A DNA stretch of 64,000 nt from Heloderma charlesbogerti (GCA_026122225.1 JANEZZ010002877.1:1488001-1552000), one strand, 5' to 3'; numbered from the stretch's first letter, positions 1 through 9,443 are shown. Program-made: numbers and translations. The notes: generated from the sequence alone by a model not told the origin.

Positions 1-376
1 TACAAGTGTGACTGCTTCAGAAAGAACTTTCCATTATACTGTCTCTTTTTCTTCATGAGTTTCATATAACAGAAGTGTGGTGTAGTGGTGAGAGTCCAGC
101 CCAAAGTCACCCAGTGAGAGAACTAACTGGAGGTTTGCTAATGAGCTGGATGTGGATATACAAAGCTGAGCTGGGGGCAAGTAGGGTGCTGACATGTGTA
201 GGAGTAAGTTGCATTGAACTCAGTAAGACTTACTTCTGAGTAGACATGCACAGAGTTGGTTTTCCTCTCCATTTAGCCTCACAATGTCACCAACAAGGCT
301 GGATGTGGAAATAGAAAGCCTAGCAGGGGGAATAATACTCCTGCAGGGCTCCAGACCGGCATGGTCATTTTAAAGG
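1..376. other. Unassigned intergenic start with short repeat remnants
   Basis: No gene is seen. Around 73-93 is a stretch that matches the 5' head of the squamate tRNA-derived SINE found later in the window (GTGTGGTGTAGTGGTGAGAG). It is followed directly at about 96-117 by the reverse complement of the same SINE's interior (CAAAGTCACCCAGTGAG). At about 205-256 is a fragment of the small palindromic repeat built on 'acttacttctgagtagacatgca', which recurs many times in the window. Confidence 0.5.
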
Positions 377-377
377 T

Positions 378-425
<48 letters not shown>

Positions 426-427
426 TC
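377..427. repeat. (TTTC)n microsatellite
   Basis: About twelve uninterrupted TTTC units. No feature depends on it; it lies 54 bases before the first hAT-type MITE. Confidence 0.95.
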
Positions 428-472
428 AAACAGCGTTGCTTTAAGCAAAGAGTGCATCACTCAGGCACACCT

Positions 473-1218
473 AGGGCAGCTAGGGATGACAGAGAATTCT
501 GCCACGGATCTCGGGGAGGCTGAATGCCAGTGCATTCGGACCCCTGAAATATGTGGCAGAATGGCCTGCCCCCCCCCGAGGATCCCCCCAGGACGAGACT
601 TACCTGGGGCTGATCTTCCGGGCGGCAGCGGCTCCAGTGGTGGCTTCGGCGGCGGCAGCGGCTGGTCTTCTGACCGGCCACCACCATTTGCAGTTGTTGT
701 TGTCTTTTTACACAGACCTGATAGGCTACGTAAGTTTTTACGTAGCCTAAAACGACTAGGTTAAAAAAAAAAAAAGCATATGCAAATGCATTTGCATTCC
801 TTCTTTTGGGCCGTCTAAGTCTAGGAAAATAATTACGTAGACTAAGACGGCGAAAATAAGGGGAACGCAAATAGCGTCCGCTGCGCTATTTGCGTTCCCC
901 TTATTTTCGCCGTCATGGTCTACGTAAATATTTACGTAGATTAAGACAGCCAAAAAGAAGGAACGCAAATGGCAGCGGCCATAGCTGCTGCCATTTGCAT
1001 ACGCGGGTTGTTGTTGTTTTTACCCAGAGCCCTCCGCAGCCGGAAATCCAGCTGCGGATGGCTCTGGCCTGGCTGGGCCTGGCCGGCTGCTCTGTGGAAC
1101 TGCTGCGGAGCACAGCCGGCCAAGGAGGATTCCGGGGGGAGGGACGGAACGCCTCCCCCCCCCACCATCAGCATAATCCATGAAAGGTAAGTGATTTTCG
1201 TACATCCCTAAGGGCAGC
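473..1218 (-). mobile_element. hAT-type MITE (copy 1) with 8-bp TSD
   Basis: The element itself is 481-1210 (730 bp). It begins TAGGGATG and ends CATCCCTA, and it is flanked on both sides by the identical 8-mer AGGGCAGC (473-480 and 1211-1218). An 8-bp TSD with short TIRs is the hallmark of the hAT superfamily. No transposase is present. Inside are a subterminal hairpin (about 493-565), hairpins with a TACGTA core (about 722-750 and 917-946), an inverted pair of GCAAATGG-type motifs (about 964-998) and a palindrome around 861-903. On the minus strand an ATG reading frame (start codon 687-685) runs to a CAG/GTAAGT splice-donor consensus with the boundary after base 604. On the plus strand a second ATG frame (from 1057) lies before another AGGTAAGT at about 1186-1193. 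I define the orientation by comparison with copy 2 (6033-6904). Confidence 0.85.
604..687 (-). other. Mini first-exon-like module of the hAT MITE (ATG to splice donor)
   Basis: A 28-codon open frame from ATG at 687-685 to a consensus donor (CAG/GTAAGT, exon end 604) on the minus strand. The peptide begins MVVAGQKTS and is rich in arginine. Equivalent modules occur at 6702-6782, 13560-13666 and 38899-39000, starting MAAA or MAAV with a shared AG-(R/Q)-KTG core. The shared frame and donor are seen directly. That it is a real exon is inference; it could be a relic of the autonomous element's first transposase exon. Confidence 0.4.
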
Positions 1219-1259
1219 CTTGTTTTAAGCCCCGAGGAGGAGGAAGTGTTTTGGCTGAA

Positions 1260-1788
1260 TGTCAGGGTGGACACTGAGCCCATAGAATACCAGAGTAGTT
1301 CTGATTTGGAGGAAGAGCAGTCGCTCCTGGGAGAGGAGCGCGCCCCTTTTTCCCAGGGCCCACAGCTGACAGAGATTCCTCCCACCAACATTCCTAGATT
1401 AGAAAGCAGTCCAGGGAGTGACCCAGCACCGATAGCAGACTGGTTGGATGCGCGGCGCAGACGCAGAGAGCGGCGCCAAATGGAGAGTGCGGAAAGGAGG
1501 CATAGCACCCGGTTGGCGCTCAAAGAATGGTTGCGCCCAGAGGATCCAAGGGAAAAGGGGAGGGATTCTCCCTAGTCCTTATATTCAGGGGTCTGCCAGT
1601 AATTGCCTTTCAAACGGGGACCAACTGTTCCAACTTAGGGCATAGGGATGCTGCTGCTCAGATCTAGTTGCTACCTGTAGAGTTGTAAGTTGTAAAAGAA
1701 GAATAAAGCTTTGAAAAGAATCCCTTTGTCTGCGTCTGGACTTGGCTACTGGATTAGACTGAGAGAGCCCTCCAAGGAGCCCTTGACA
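1260..1788 (+). repeat. 5' LTR of the Gypsy element
   Basis: Starts TGTCAGGG and ends CCCTTGACA. A polyadenylation signal AATAAA lies at 1702-1707, at the same offset (442 bases) as in the 3' LTR. It also retains an open frame (to the TAG at about 1573-1575) equivalent to the pol tail encoded in the 3' LTR. Confidence 0.93.
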
Positions 1789-1847
1789 GCTTGGTCCCCA
1801 TTCCTCTTTTTTTTTCTCTCCTCTCTCCTCTTTTCTCCTATTGCCTT

Positions 1848-2735
1848 ATGGAGGGTGCCGGGAACCCAACGGTGCAAGCTCTGGCGCAAGAGAACCAGAT
1901 GCTCCGTGATCAGATGGCTCAACTGATGGCTGCCGTGCAGAATCTACAGGCAACGTTTCAACCCCCCCACACACACCTCCGATTCCCCCACGCCGCAAGT
2001 GCCCGGTGGCATTGCCAGAGAAGTTTTCTGGTGAGAGAGGACTTTTTCAGATTTTCAGAGCCCAGTCAGAGCTGTACATGCATCTTAGACCTGAGGATTT
2101 CCAGACGGAACAGGTTCGTGTGGGTTTTGTTATTAACCTGCTGTTGGGCATGGCCGCTAAATGGGCTTCGGGACTTCTTCTCGCTAATGACCCCCTGCTC
2201 GGGGACTATCAAGGTTTCATGACAGCCATGGCACGTTTTTTCGGTGACCCCCTGCGCATGCAGATGGCTTCTCGGGAGATTCGCCGCCTCCGGCAGGGCA
2301 AGGACTCAGTTTCCAGCTACGCGACAACCTTTCGCTTGCTGATGCAGGATTTACAATGGAATGATGCCGCGCTAGTGGCTCAGTTTTTGGATGGTTTGAA
2401 CGACGAGATCTTAGATGAGTTGGCGCGCACGCCCTGCCCACCTACTTTGGAGGAGCTCATCCAGACCTGCCTTCAGATAGATAGTCAGCTGGAGGGGCGC
2501 CGCCAGACCCAGCGGGGCGCCGGGAACTGGGATTTCCCTCCTCTCATTCCCCCACGTTTCCTGCCTCCTTCCCCACCCCCCGCTCCGGTGCTGGGGGTGG
2601 AGGAGACCCCGATGCAGCTGGGGGCTACCCGAGCCTCACTGCCGCCAGAGGAGCTTCAGCGCCGGCAAGTTGAGCACCGATGTTTTTGATGTGGAAGTCT
2701 GGGACATTTCGCCAAGACCTGCCCAGTTAAATCCA
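1848..2735 (+). pseudogene. gag: gag of the Gypsy element, frameshifted, stop in zinc knuckle
   Basis: Capsid-like Gag that would package the element RNA. The start is ATG 1848, soon after the 5' LTR leader; the first part contains a short heptad-like segment (ALAQENQMLRDQMAQLMAAV). A frameshift near 1990-2005 moves the reading into another frame, which runs open to 2689. That part holds the retrotransposon gag domain, with the W-A and F...F-DP-type residues expected of the family, and ends in a proline-rich linker. A CCHC zinc knuckle follows (C-x2-C-x4-H-x4-C at about 2681-2726), but a TGA at 2687-2689 lies between its first two cysteines. Either it is a nonsense mutation or, less likely, a readthrough site. 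The copy cannot make a complete Gag. Confidence 0.85.
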
Positions 2736-2909
2736 CGACTCTGCTGCCTCTTCCTCCTCCTCCTCCTCGTCCCCAGGCTTGACTAGACTGCCCTCCAAGC
2801 TTGTTGGGGGCCTCCAGTGTGGGGGTCAGCTCCCCACCGGCTGGGTGCCTTCCCCAACCCCCCCCCACCCTCCCTTCTGCGGTTGCATGTTCACCTCCTC
2901 TCCCCACAG

Positions 2910-3190
2910 TGGGGTGGGGTGGAGGCACGAGCTTTAGTGGACTCGGGGGCTACGACCAGTTTCATGGATGAGACCTTCACCCTCTTACACGGGATTCCTA
3001 CCCTGCCCCTTCCTGCGCAGTGCAGACCATTGATGGGCGTCCTCTCTCTTTGGGCAAGGTGACCCTTATTACAGTTCCAATCACTCTACGAACCCAGTCC
3101 CACATTGAGCAGATTCAATTTCACTTAGCCAAGGTTCCCTTATACCCAATTGTGCTGGGTTTTTCCTAGCTCTCTAAGCACAACCCTCAG
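2910..3190 (+). pseudogene. pol: Aspartic protease region of pol
   Basis: The frame from about 2817 to 3062 contains ALVDSGATTSF, the catalytic D-S-G motif of retropepsin (Asp codon 2940-2942), about 250 bases after the zinc knuckle as expected in Gypsy elements. A stop after 3060 and a frame change follow. Downstream residues up to about 3168 (a segment ending ...PIVLGF) fit the second half of the protease, so the domain is split by a frameshift. Confidence 0.75.
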
Positions 3191-3540
3191 ATTTCTTGGG
3201 GGTTTCGGCAAATGGAGTTTGCATCTCCCTACTGCCTGGAGCATTGCCTCAAGGAGGAGGTGCCAGTTCCTGCCCAGGCTTTCACCCTTCCCCCCCCTCC
3301 TTCTCTGCTTCTGGCAGTCCTTCAGCTACCGTCATCCTCCCAGAGAAGTATGCAGCTTTTCGGCATGTGTTTGACAAGAAGGAGACCAACTGGCTTCCCC
3401 CCCCAAAGCCTGGCGGCAGCTGCAGTACCTCACTCTTGGGAAGAGCTCCTTCACTCTGCACAGGCTCAGGATGATTTTGTTCCCACAAAGGTGCAGGAAT
3501 TGGGGCTAGCCTCTGCCCCCCCCACTCTACCCCCTTTTCT
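3191..3540 (+). pseudogene. Stub of reverse transcriptase; RT/RNase H core deleted
   Basis: The segment encoding 'FRHVFDKKE' at about 3358-3385 matches the spacer just before the RT fingers in Gypsy/chromovirus polyproteins. Within about 150 bases the reading resumes in the region upstream of the integrase zinc finger. None of the RT motifs (for example the YxDD box) nor an RNase H domain can be found, so an internal deletion of roughly 1.2-1.5 kb is inferred from the usual family length. Confidence 0.7.
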
Positions 3541-4706
3541 TTGCGAGGTGGCCTGCTTTACCATTCCGGCCGGGTCTATGTGCCTTCTAGACCCCTCCGC
3601 GAGAGCGTCCTCCATCAGCGCCATGACTCCCCCACAGCGGGGCATTTTGGCGTCGCCAAGACCCTGCATGGAGTGATGAGGGATTTTTGGTGGCCTCGTG
3701 TGTGTCAGGATGTCAAGTCCTATGTCGCCTCCTGCCCAACCTGCCAGCAAGCGAAGGCCCCCTCAGGCAAGTCCACAGGCTTGCTTCACCCCCTGCCTAC
3801 CCCATCAGGACCTTGGAAGCTGCTCTCCCTTGACTTCATCACTGACTTGCCTCGCTCACACGGTAAGACCACTATTCTGGTGGTGGTGGATTTGTTTTCT
3901 AAGATGGCCCATTTCATCCCCTGCTCGGGGTTGCCCACACCAGGGAGATGGCGGAGCTGTTCGTGACGTATGTTTTCCGCCTCCATGGATGGCCCGAGGG
4001 CCTCATTTCCAATAGGGGGGCCCAATTCACTGCCCATTTCTGGAGGGAGCTACTGGCGTTGCTCCATGTGACGCTCCGTCTTTCCTCCGCCCACGATCCA
4101 CAGACAGACGGTCAGACCGAGTGCACCAATGCTACTCTGGAACAATATCTGCGCTGTTATGTCAATTACCAGCAAGATGACTGGGTTTCCTTGCTGCCTC
4201 TCACAGAATTTGCTTATAACAATGCCTGCCATGCTTCCACCTGCCAAACTCCATTTTTTGCCAATTTTGGTTACCACCCCAAGGCCTTCCCATCCACCCT
4301 AGCTCCCTCTTCGGTGCCAGCGGCCCAGGACTTTTTAGTGGAGTTGCGAGTGGTACACCACCTCTTACGGGACTCCCTCGAGCAAGCCAAGACAGCCTAC
4401 AAGGCCTCGGCAGACCAGCGGCACCAGCCGGGTCCATCTCTGCAACCGAAGGACTGGGTTTGGTTGTCCACCCAATACCTCCCCTCTCACTCGCCCGCAC
4501 GGAAGCTCGCGCCTCGCCGCACGGGGCCTTTTCAGGTTACGGCCCAGATTAACCCTGTTGCTTTTCGCCTGGCTCTCCCCCCCTCCATGAAGATCCATCC
4601 TGTTTTTCACCGGTCCTTGCTGTCCCCCCTGGTTTCTGGCGATCCTCATCGCTCAGTCAGCTCCCCCCCCACTGCCAGTGCTGGTGGAGGGGGAGGAGGA
4701 GTTTGA
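3541..4706 (+). pseudogene. pol: Integrase of pol, frameshifted, second catalytic Asp replaced
   Basis: Would insert the element cDNA into host DNA. The H-H-C-C zinc-binding domain (HQRHDSPTAGHFG ... CPTC) lies at about 3610-3750. The core domain starts at LSLDFITDLP (first Asp codon 3832-3834). A frameshift near 3945 follows, and the reading continues from 3948 in another frame. The second catalytic residue lies in SNRGAQF, where family members normally have Asp; the codon 4011-4013 is AAT (Asn). The catalytic Glu is at 4119-4121, exactly 35 residues further on, as in D-D-35-E enzymes. The C-terminal part carries the SH3-like fold region (about 4450-4610). Frameshift plus Asp-to-Asn make this copy inactive. 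Confidence 0.88.
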
Positions 4707-5232
4707 GATCGTGGAGATTCTGGACTCCCGCCTTTCTTGTGGCTGCTTGCAATATCTGGTTGACTGGAAGGGGTACGGGCCTGATGAGCGATCCTGGGAA
4801 CCCGCAGAAAATGTGCATGCTCTGTTGCTGCTGCGGCGCTTCCACCAGCTATACCCCCACAAGCCCGGGGCCCCAGGGGAGGAGCAGGAGGGGGGGCCTC
4901 ATGGGAGTGGGGATGATGTCAGGGTGGACACTGAGCCCATAGAATCCCAGAGTAGTTCTGATTCGGAGGAAGAGCAGTCGCTCCTGGGAGAGGAGCGCGC
5001 CCCTTTTTCCCAGGGCCCGCAGCTGACAGAGATTCCTCCCACCAACATTCCTAGATTAGAAAGCAGTCCAGGGAGTGACCCAGCACCGATAGCAGACTGG
5101 TTGGATGCGCGGCGCAGACGCAGAGAGCGGCGCCAAATCGAGAGCGCGGAAAGGAGGCATAGCGCCCGGTTGGCGCTCAAAGAACGGTTGTGCCCAGAGG
5201 ATCCAAGGGAAAAGGGGAGGGATTCTCCCTAG
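4678..5232 (+). pseudogene. pol: Chromodomain and pol tail reading into the 3' LTR
   Basis: An uninterrupted frame of 184 codons. Residues at about 4708-4850 form a chromodomain, with EFEIVEILDSR, YLVDWKGYG and SWEPAENV, the aromatic and W residues typical of chromoviruses, where it steers integration to chosen chromatin. The frame differs from the upstream integrase frame, probably because of slippage near the C-tract at about 4662. It continues without a stop across the LTR border at 4917 and for about 105 codons inside the LTR, ending at TAG 5230-5232. The LTR-encoded tail is acidic (SSSDSEEE) and then basic (DARRRRRERR, possible nuclear localisation signal). Confidence 0.85.
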
Positions 5233-5445
5233 TCCTTATATTCAGGGGTCTGCCAGTAATTGCCTTTCAAACGGGGACCAACTGTTCCAACTTAGGGCAT
5301 AGGGATGCTGCTGCTCAGATCTAGTTGCTACCTGTAGAGTTGTAAGTTGTAAAAGAAGAATAAAGCTTTGAAAAGAATCCCTTTGTCTGCGTCTGGACTT
5401 GGCTACTGGATTAGACTGAGAGAGCCCTCCAAGGAGCCCTTGACA
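4917..5445 (+). repeat. 3' LTR of the Gypsy element
   Basis: 529 bp, the same length as the 5' LTR, with AATAAA at 5359-5364. Differences from the 5' LTR are about eight single bases, clustered in the first 300 bases where the pol tail is encoded. The TSD CTGAA follows at 5446. Confidence 0.93.
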
Positions 5446-5450
5446 CTGAA

Positions 5451-6024
5451 AGTAATTACTGCACATCTCAGGGCAGGGGGGAAAAATACATAAATATCTA
5501 CGAAAAATAGCCTTTCTTATGGAAGTTATGAAGAATTACGGCTGTTGGCACGGATTTATCTTCATAATTCCTGGAGTGGAAAAAAAAAAGAGGAGAATTC
5601 CGGGGGCTTGCCACCGACGGTACGGAGCACTGGCCGCAAACTGCGGAAGTCAAGCGGCACGGAAAGTACACAATTCGTACATCCCTATCAAGGAGTTCAT
5701 TTGGTCCATATTCTAAAGCAAACTGACCTGATACTCACCTACCAGGCTAATATACGGATCAGAACATTGTTCTCCTTCAGAATTCATACTAAAATGAATT
5801 TCATAAGGTGACCTGAAGGCTACCTTTTTTCTTTTTTTCTTTTTCAGGAAACCCTCTTCTTCACAGGATCCAGTTGCTTGGAGTGGCTACTGCCTGAAAA
5901 AAAAAGGTAATCTTTTTAAAGCAGCCCTTAGACCACCCATATCAGTTTAAATAGTTTTAAATAAGAATCCCATACTGATTTTTTTTAAAAAAAACAGACC
6001 TTGAGGTAGAAACAGGATGGAATG
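5451..6024. other. Intergenic stretch with a hAT-end fragment
   Basis: No gene. A terminus ending CGTACATCCCTA at 5687 matches the B-type end of the hAT MITE family, but no partner end was found upstream, so it is a fragment or a diverged relative. A long pyrimidine tract ending in CAG (5825-5847) followed by an open 59-base segment and a GTAAT donor-like site at 5907 resembles an internal exon; see the findings. Confidence 0.45.
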
Positions 6025-6912
6025 AATACGAATAGGGATGGACGAAAGTCCCTTACCTGGTCCCGCAGCTTGCTTCGTGGTGGGGGGAGGCGTTCCGTTC
6101 CTCCCCGCTGAAATTCTGGCCGGGGGGAGGCGCCCCGTCCCTTCGGCTGAAATTCTGGCCCGGGGGGAGGCGCCCCATCCCTCCGGCCGCGAATCCTCTG
6201 CTCCTGCCGGGTTGCAAATGGCGGCGGCCATAGCCGCCGCTGTTTGCGTCCCTGCAGTCAGCCATGATAGGCTACGTAAATCCTTACGTAGCCTATCATA
6301 GCTGACTTTTGGGGGGGGGAAAGCACGTACGCAAATGGCAGTGCCCGTGGCCGCCGCCATTTGCATTCCTTATTTGGGCACATGTAGTCTACGTAAACAT
6401 TTACGTAGACTACGGCAAAAATAAGGGCAACGCTATTTGCGTTGCCCTTATTTTCGCCGTAGTCTACGTAAATGTTTACGTAGACTACATGTGCCCAAAT
6501 AAGGAATGCAAATGGCAGCGGCCATGGGCGCCGCCATTTGCATATGCGCTTTTTTTCCCCCCCCAAAGTCAGCTGTGATAGGCTACGTAAGGATTTACGT
6601 AGCCTATCATGGTGTTTTTTGAAAATCTAGCCATGATAAGCTACGTAAATCTTTACGTAGCCTATCATGTTTGTTTGTGTTGGGTTTTTTTTCACTTGGA
6701 AATGGCGGCGGCGGCAGCCGGTCAGAAGACCGGCCGCCGAACCGCCGCCGGGAGCTGCCAGCGCCAGGGACATTTGGCAAAAGTAAGTCCCATTCCAGGG
6801 GGGTGGCGGGGGGTGGCGGACCGTTTCTCCACCAATTTCGGGGGGCCGAATGCGTTGGCATTCGGCCTCCTGGAGATTCATGGAGAAATTCTCCGACATC
6901 CCTAAATACAAA
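6025..6912 (+). mobile_element. hAT-type MITE (copy 2), reference copy
   Basis: The element is 6033-6904 (872 bp), with TAGGGATG at the left and CATCCCTA at the right. The flanking 8-mers AATACGAA (6025-6032) and AATACAAA (6905-6912) match at 7 of 8 bases. The left (B-type) part is GC-rich with a CTTACC near the tip (a donor on the minus strand). The centre (about 6322-6550) is one 230-bp palindrome made of smaller palindromes around GCAACGCTATTTGCGTTGC. On both sides are hairpins of the type GGCTACGTAAAT-n-TTTACGTAGCC. The right (A-type) part has the ATG-to-donor module and a subterminal hairpin. No transposase is encoded. Confidence 0.85.
6702..6782 (+). other. Mini first-exon-like module of the hAT MITE
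   Basis: 27 codons from ATG 6702 to a GTAAGT donor after 6782. The peptide starts MAAAAAGQKTGRR and is alanine and arginine rich. It is the same module as in the other copies, close to the right end of the element and pointing outward. Confidence 0.4.
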
Positions 6913-7073
6913 ACACATGAAATACCAAACACATACCAAACACATGAAAACGACATGAAGTGTAATTAGTGTGATCAGTCTACCCCTAGCTAATTCCAAG
7001 AGAATTAGTTCCATATGTATTTCTCAGAAGAGCTCCAGTACCAAAAGCAAGTTGCTTAAAATTACAAGGTCAC

Positions 7074-7211
7074 TTAGGGTGCAGTCCTATGCATGTTTAG
7101 ATGGCAAAAGTCCTACAACTCCCAGCATGCACCAGCCAGCTATGCTGGCTGGCGCATGCTGGGAATTGTAGAACTTTTTTCTGTCTAAACATGCATAGGA
7201 TTGTACCCTTA
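7074..7211. mobile_element. PIF/Harbinger-like palindromic MITE
   Basis: The element is 7077-7208 (132 bp), almost a full palindrome. It starts GGGTGCAGTCCTATGCATG and ends with its near reverse complement, flanked by TTA on both sides (7074-7076, 7209-7211). A 3-bp TTA/TAA duplication is typical of PIF/Harbinger. Relatives lie at 33949, 44365, 59122 and 63267. Confidence 0.75.
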
Positions 7212-8842
7212 TTTACTGAAACAAGACCAATTAATGTGTGCTGGAAAGAAGCAAGCATTGCATTTTTGTAAAAAGCTTTGCCTTAGAAAACTCTGTATTA
7301 TTTGGCTCTCAAGCATCCAGCATGATGCAAATTATTCACTGTAATCTAAAAAAAATACCTGCCATTTGCTAAGGAATACTATCAGCAAGTTAGTCAGCAG
7401 TTAGTGATCACATTAACATGGTCTTATCTAAAAAGGAAAGAAAATGCCCCTTTCTAATAGCTGAGCACATTTTATTTTATACCTGGGCACATTACGTGGT
7501 ATTGTGCTAGCTTTCAGCGTTGCCACTAAAAGAAACAGAATATTTATAGTAGGCTTTCATAGCATCTCCAGCTTATACAGCCTGCCCCTGGCAATCTGTT
7601 ACAGTTTCTCCTTGAACAGGTCTTAGTTAAATAGTGTTGCATAAAAGCTAGTTTCTTAGCATATGACAATGGGCAAGTTTATGTTTTCCATTTAAAATAA
7701 ACATAGATAAATAACATAGCTCAACTCCAATTATGATTCTGACTAAAAATGAAAACAAAGAGGTTTTTGTTTTTAGGAAAAAAAATAGGATAAAAAAAAT
7801 CCAACTTCATAAAATGCATTTTCTGTTTCTATGGATATTTGAAATTCATTTTTATGCAGGATCCAATAAGGCTCTATTAAATCATATAATGCAGGATCCA
7901 ATAAGGCTCTATTAAATCAAGAGATAATAGACAAAGCCTGAAATAGCAAAGTAGGAACATTTGGCCAAGACTAGGCCAGGGAAAGGGCTGACCCTTAGAA
8001 ATCAAATTTATTATATTGTAATATGGATTTGCAGGCTGCTTAATAGTCTGAGAAAACAAACAAGGCAGATGGAGTGTTCTCTTGTAATGGAGATGCTAGA
8101 ATGTTCAGTTTGTTCAGAAAACTCTCCATGTTGCAGTAAATTCTCCATTGTTCAATGTACTGGTCTTCAACAGGTGAGTTGTTATCAAAAATCGGAAGCT
8201 AAATGGAACTTCCAGATTCAGAGGTAACATGGGTCAGAATGCCAATTGCTGGGGTGTGGGTCAAACAGCAAAGGAAAACTATTGTAGTCATACCCTAGTT
8301 GTGGACTTTCCTGAAGCATCTGTGACCCATTCTTGTGTGGCTTAGATTCTCATCTCCCTAGAGAGGCTGGGTAGCTATCCAAGTCAGAGAGCAAGGTTTT
8401 CTCAAGAGGAAGGAGCTGTCCAGTAGGTTACTTGGGAAACCCATAAGTGCCATTGATATTGCACAAGTGTTAGCACAATGTCAGTAGCAGTAGTGGCCGG
8501 ACACCACTGGATTCTTTATTGGTATGATCCAACAGGGTTATTTTCATATTTTATTTTATTCTTCTTCTCTGAACCCAATGGTTTCACAGTTTTTGAAAAT
8601 TACAAATAAAAACACCATGATCGCTCATGGAGAACTGATGGATACCTTCCTTCCAAAAACTGAAGAGCTTTGTTGATGATTTATTGGGGAGAGGTTTCCA
8701 GAGGATCTACTCTTGGCTGTTCTTCCTCCCATATTTTTCCCTGACATCAGAGCCATCATAGATTGCTAACTGCAATATTAACTCATTCATTCCACTCTCT
8801 CCTTACCACCAGCTTTTCAGTCACAAGCAGCATATACTATAC
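7212..8842. other. Unique AT-rich stretch, no gene seen
   Basis: No coding exon, RNA gene or intact element recognised. It holds a 35-bp exact tandem duplication at about 7854-7919 and weak traces of an old LINE/SINE tail ('tatgatccaacaggg' near 8522). Confidence 0.5.
7854..7919. repeat. 35-bp tandem duplication
   Basis: Two exact copies of a unit beginning ATGCAGGATCCAATAAGG, with period 35. A simple recent local duplication. Confidence 0.9.
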
Positions 8843-8955
8843 ATAAAAATAAGTCTCACTGAGTTCAAAAGAAGTATGCACAAAGGAACTATGGGAGTAA
8901 ATCTCATGGAACTCAGTGGGATTTACCTCTGAGTAGGCAAATATAGACTTAGGAT
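8843..8955. repeat. Fragment of the 'cttacttctgagtagacatg' small palindromic repeat
   Basis: Contains the diagnostic pair 'aagtctcactgagttc' and 'gatttacctctgagtagg', one of at least ten degenerate copies of this abundant short MITE-like repeat in the window. Confidence 0.6.
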
Positions 8956-9288
8956 ATTAAAGTAGTATTTATTTAGATAGGCTTCCTATAGCATGCAGTT
9001 TTATCAAAATAATGAAAAGAATTAATCAATCTTCTCATCCACTATATAACTTTAAAAAAAATCAGTTTAAAGGTGTGTCATATCTTTCTGTCCAATCTGA
9101 TGTAAGCTTGATTAATAAAAATCTCTACAATAGTATTATCTCCACTATTGTTTTTCCCCCTTCCTCATTCTCTCATACCAAACCAAGGAGACATTTGGGA
9201 CTCTTCTGCCCTAAGCCTATCCTGGCAAAGTGCGGGGGGGGGGGGAACTGTAGCCAGAACGTCCACCTCTGTTGGCTTAATTTTACAT

Positions 9289-9437
9289 ACGAAAAACAGC
9301 TCTTGATGAAGTTAGATACAGTGGACAACATGAAAAAAATGAGAGAGAAATGCTTTATTCAAACTGAAAAGGCACTGAGGGAGAAGCTGGAAGCTGATTA
9401 CTTAAGGCTGGAAGCTTTGCATGGAAGAGTCAAATTA
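9289..9437 (+). other. Short coiled-coil-like reading frame of unknown origin
   Basis: Within a longer frame (9012-9578), the part just before the CA repeat reads like real coding sequence: MKKMREKCFIQTEKALREK, followed by EADYLRLEALHG. It is charged, with a heptad pattern typical of a coiled coil. No start, splice signals or known family could be assigned. It may be a piece of a processed pseudogene, an exon, or chance. A repeat shared with the 16.3-kb region starts about 200 bases downstream. Confidence 0.25.
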
Positions 9438-9442
9438 CACCC

Positions 9443-9443
9443 T

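Larger units (their letters stand above)
1255..5450 (+). mobile_element. Ty3/Gypsy chromovirus-type LTR retrotransposon, defective
   Basis: The element is 1260-5445 (4186 bp), with TG...CA-ended LTRs of 529 bp at each end and the 5-bp TSD CTGAA at 1255-1259 and 5446-5450. By eye the two LTRs differ at about 8 positions, so the insertion is fairly young. Internal order is gag, zinc knuckle, protease, a stub of reverse transcriptase, integrase, chromodomain, which is the Gypsy order with a chromovirus C-terminus. The internal region is only 3.1 kb against the usual 4.5 kb or more, because most of reverse transcriptase and all of RNase H are missing. Frameshifts and in-frame stops break gag and pol. 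A purine-rich tract (about 4874-4916) precedes the 3' LTR and serves as the likely polypurine tract. The primer-binding site just after 1788 could not be matched to a specific tRNA by eye. Confidence 0.93.

Noticed and set aside
1246..1575. Open frame of 109 codons as a possible host gene
   Set aside because: It lies in the 5' LTR of the Gypsy element and is the duplicate of the pol tail encoded in the 3' LTR.
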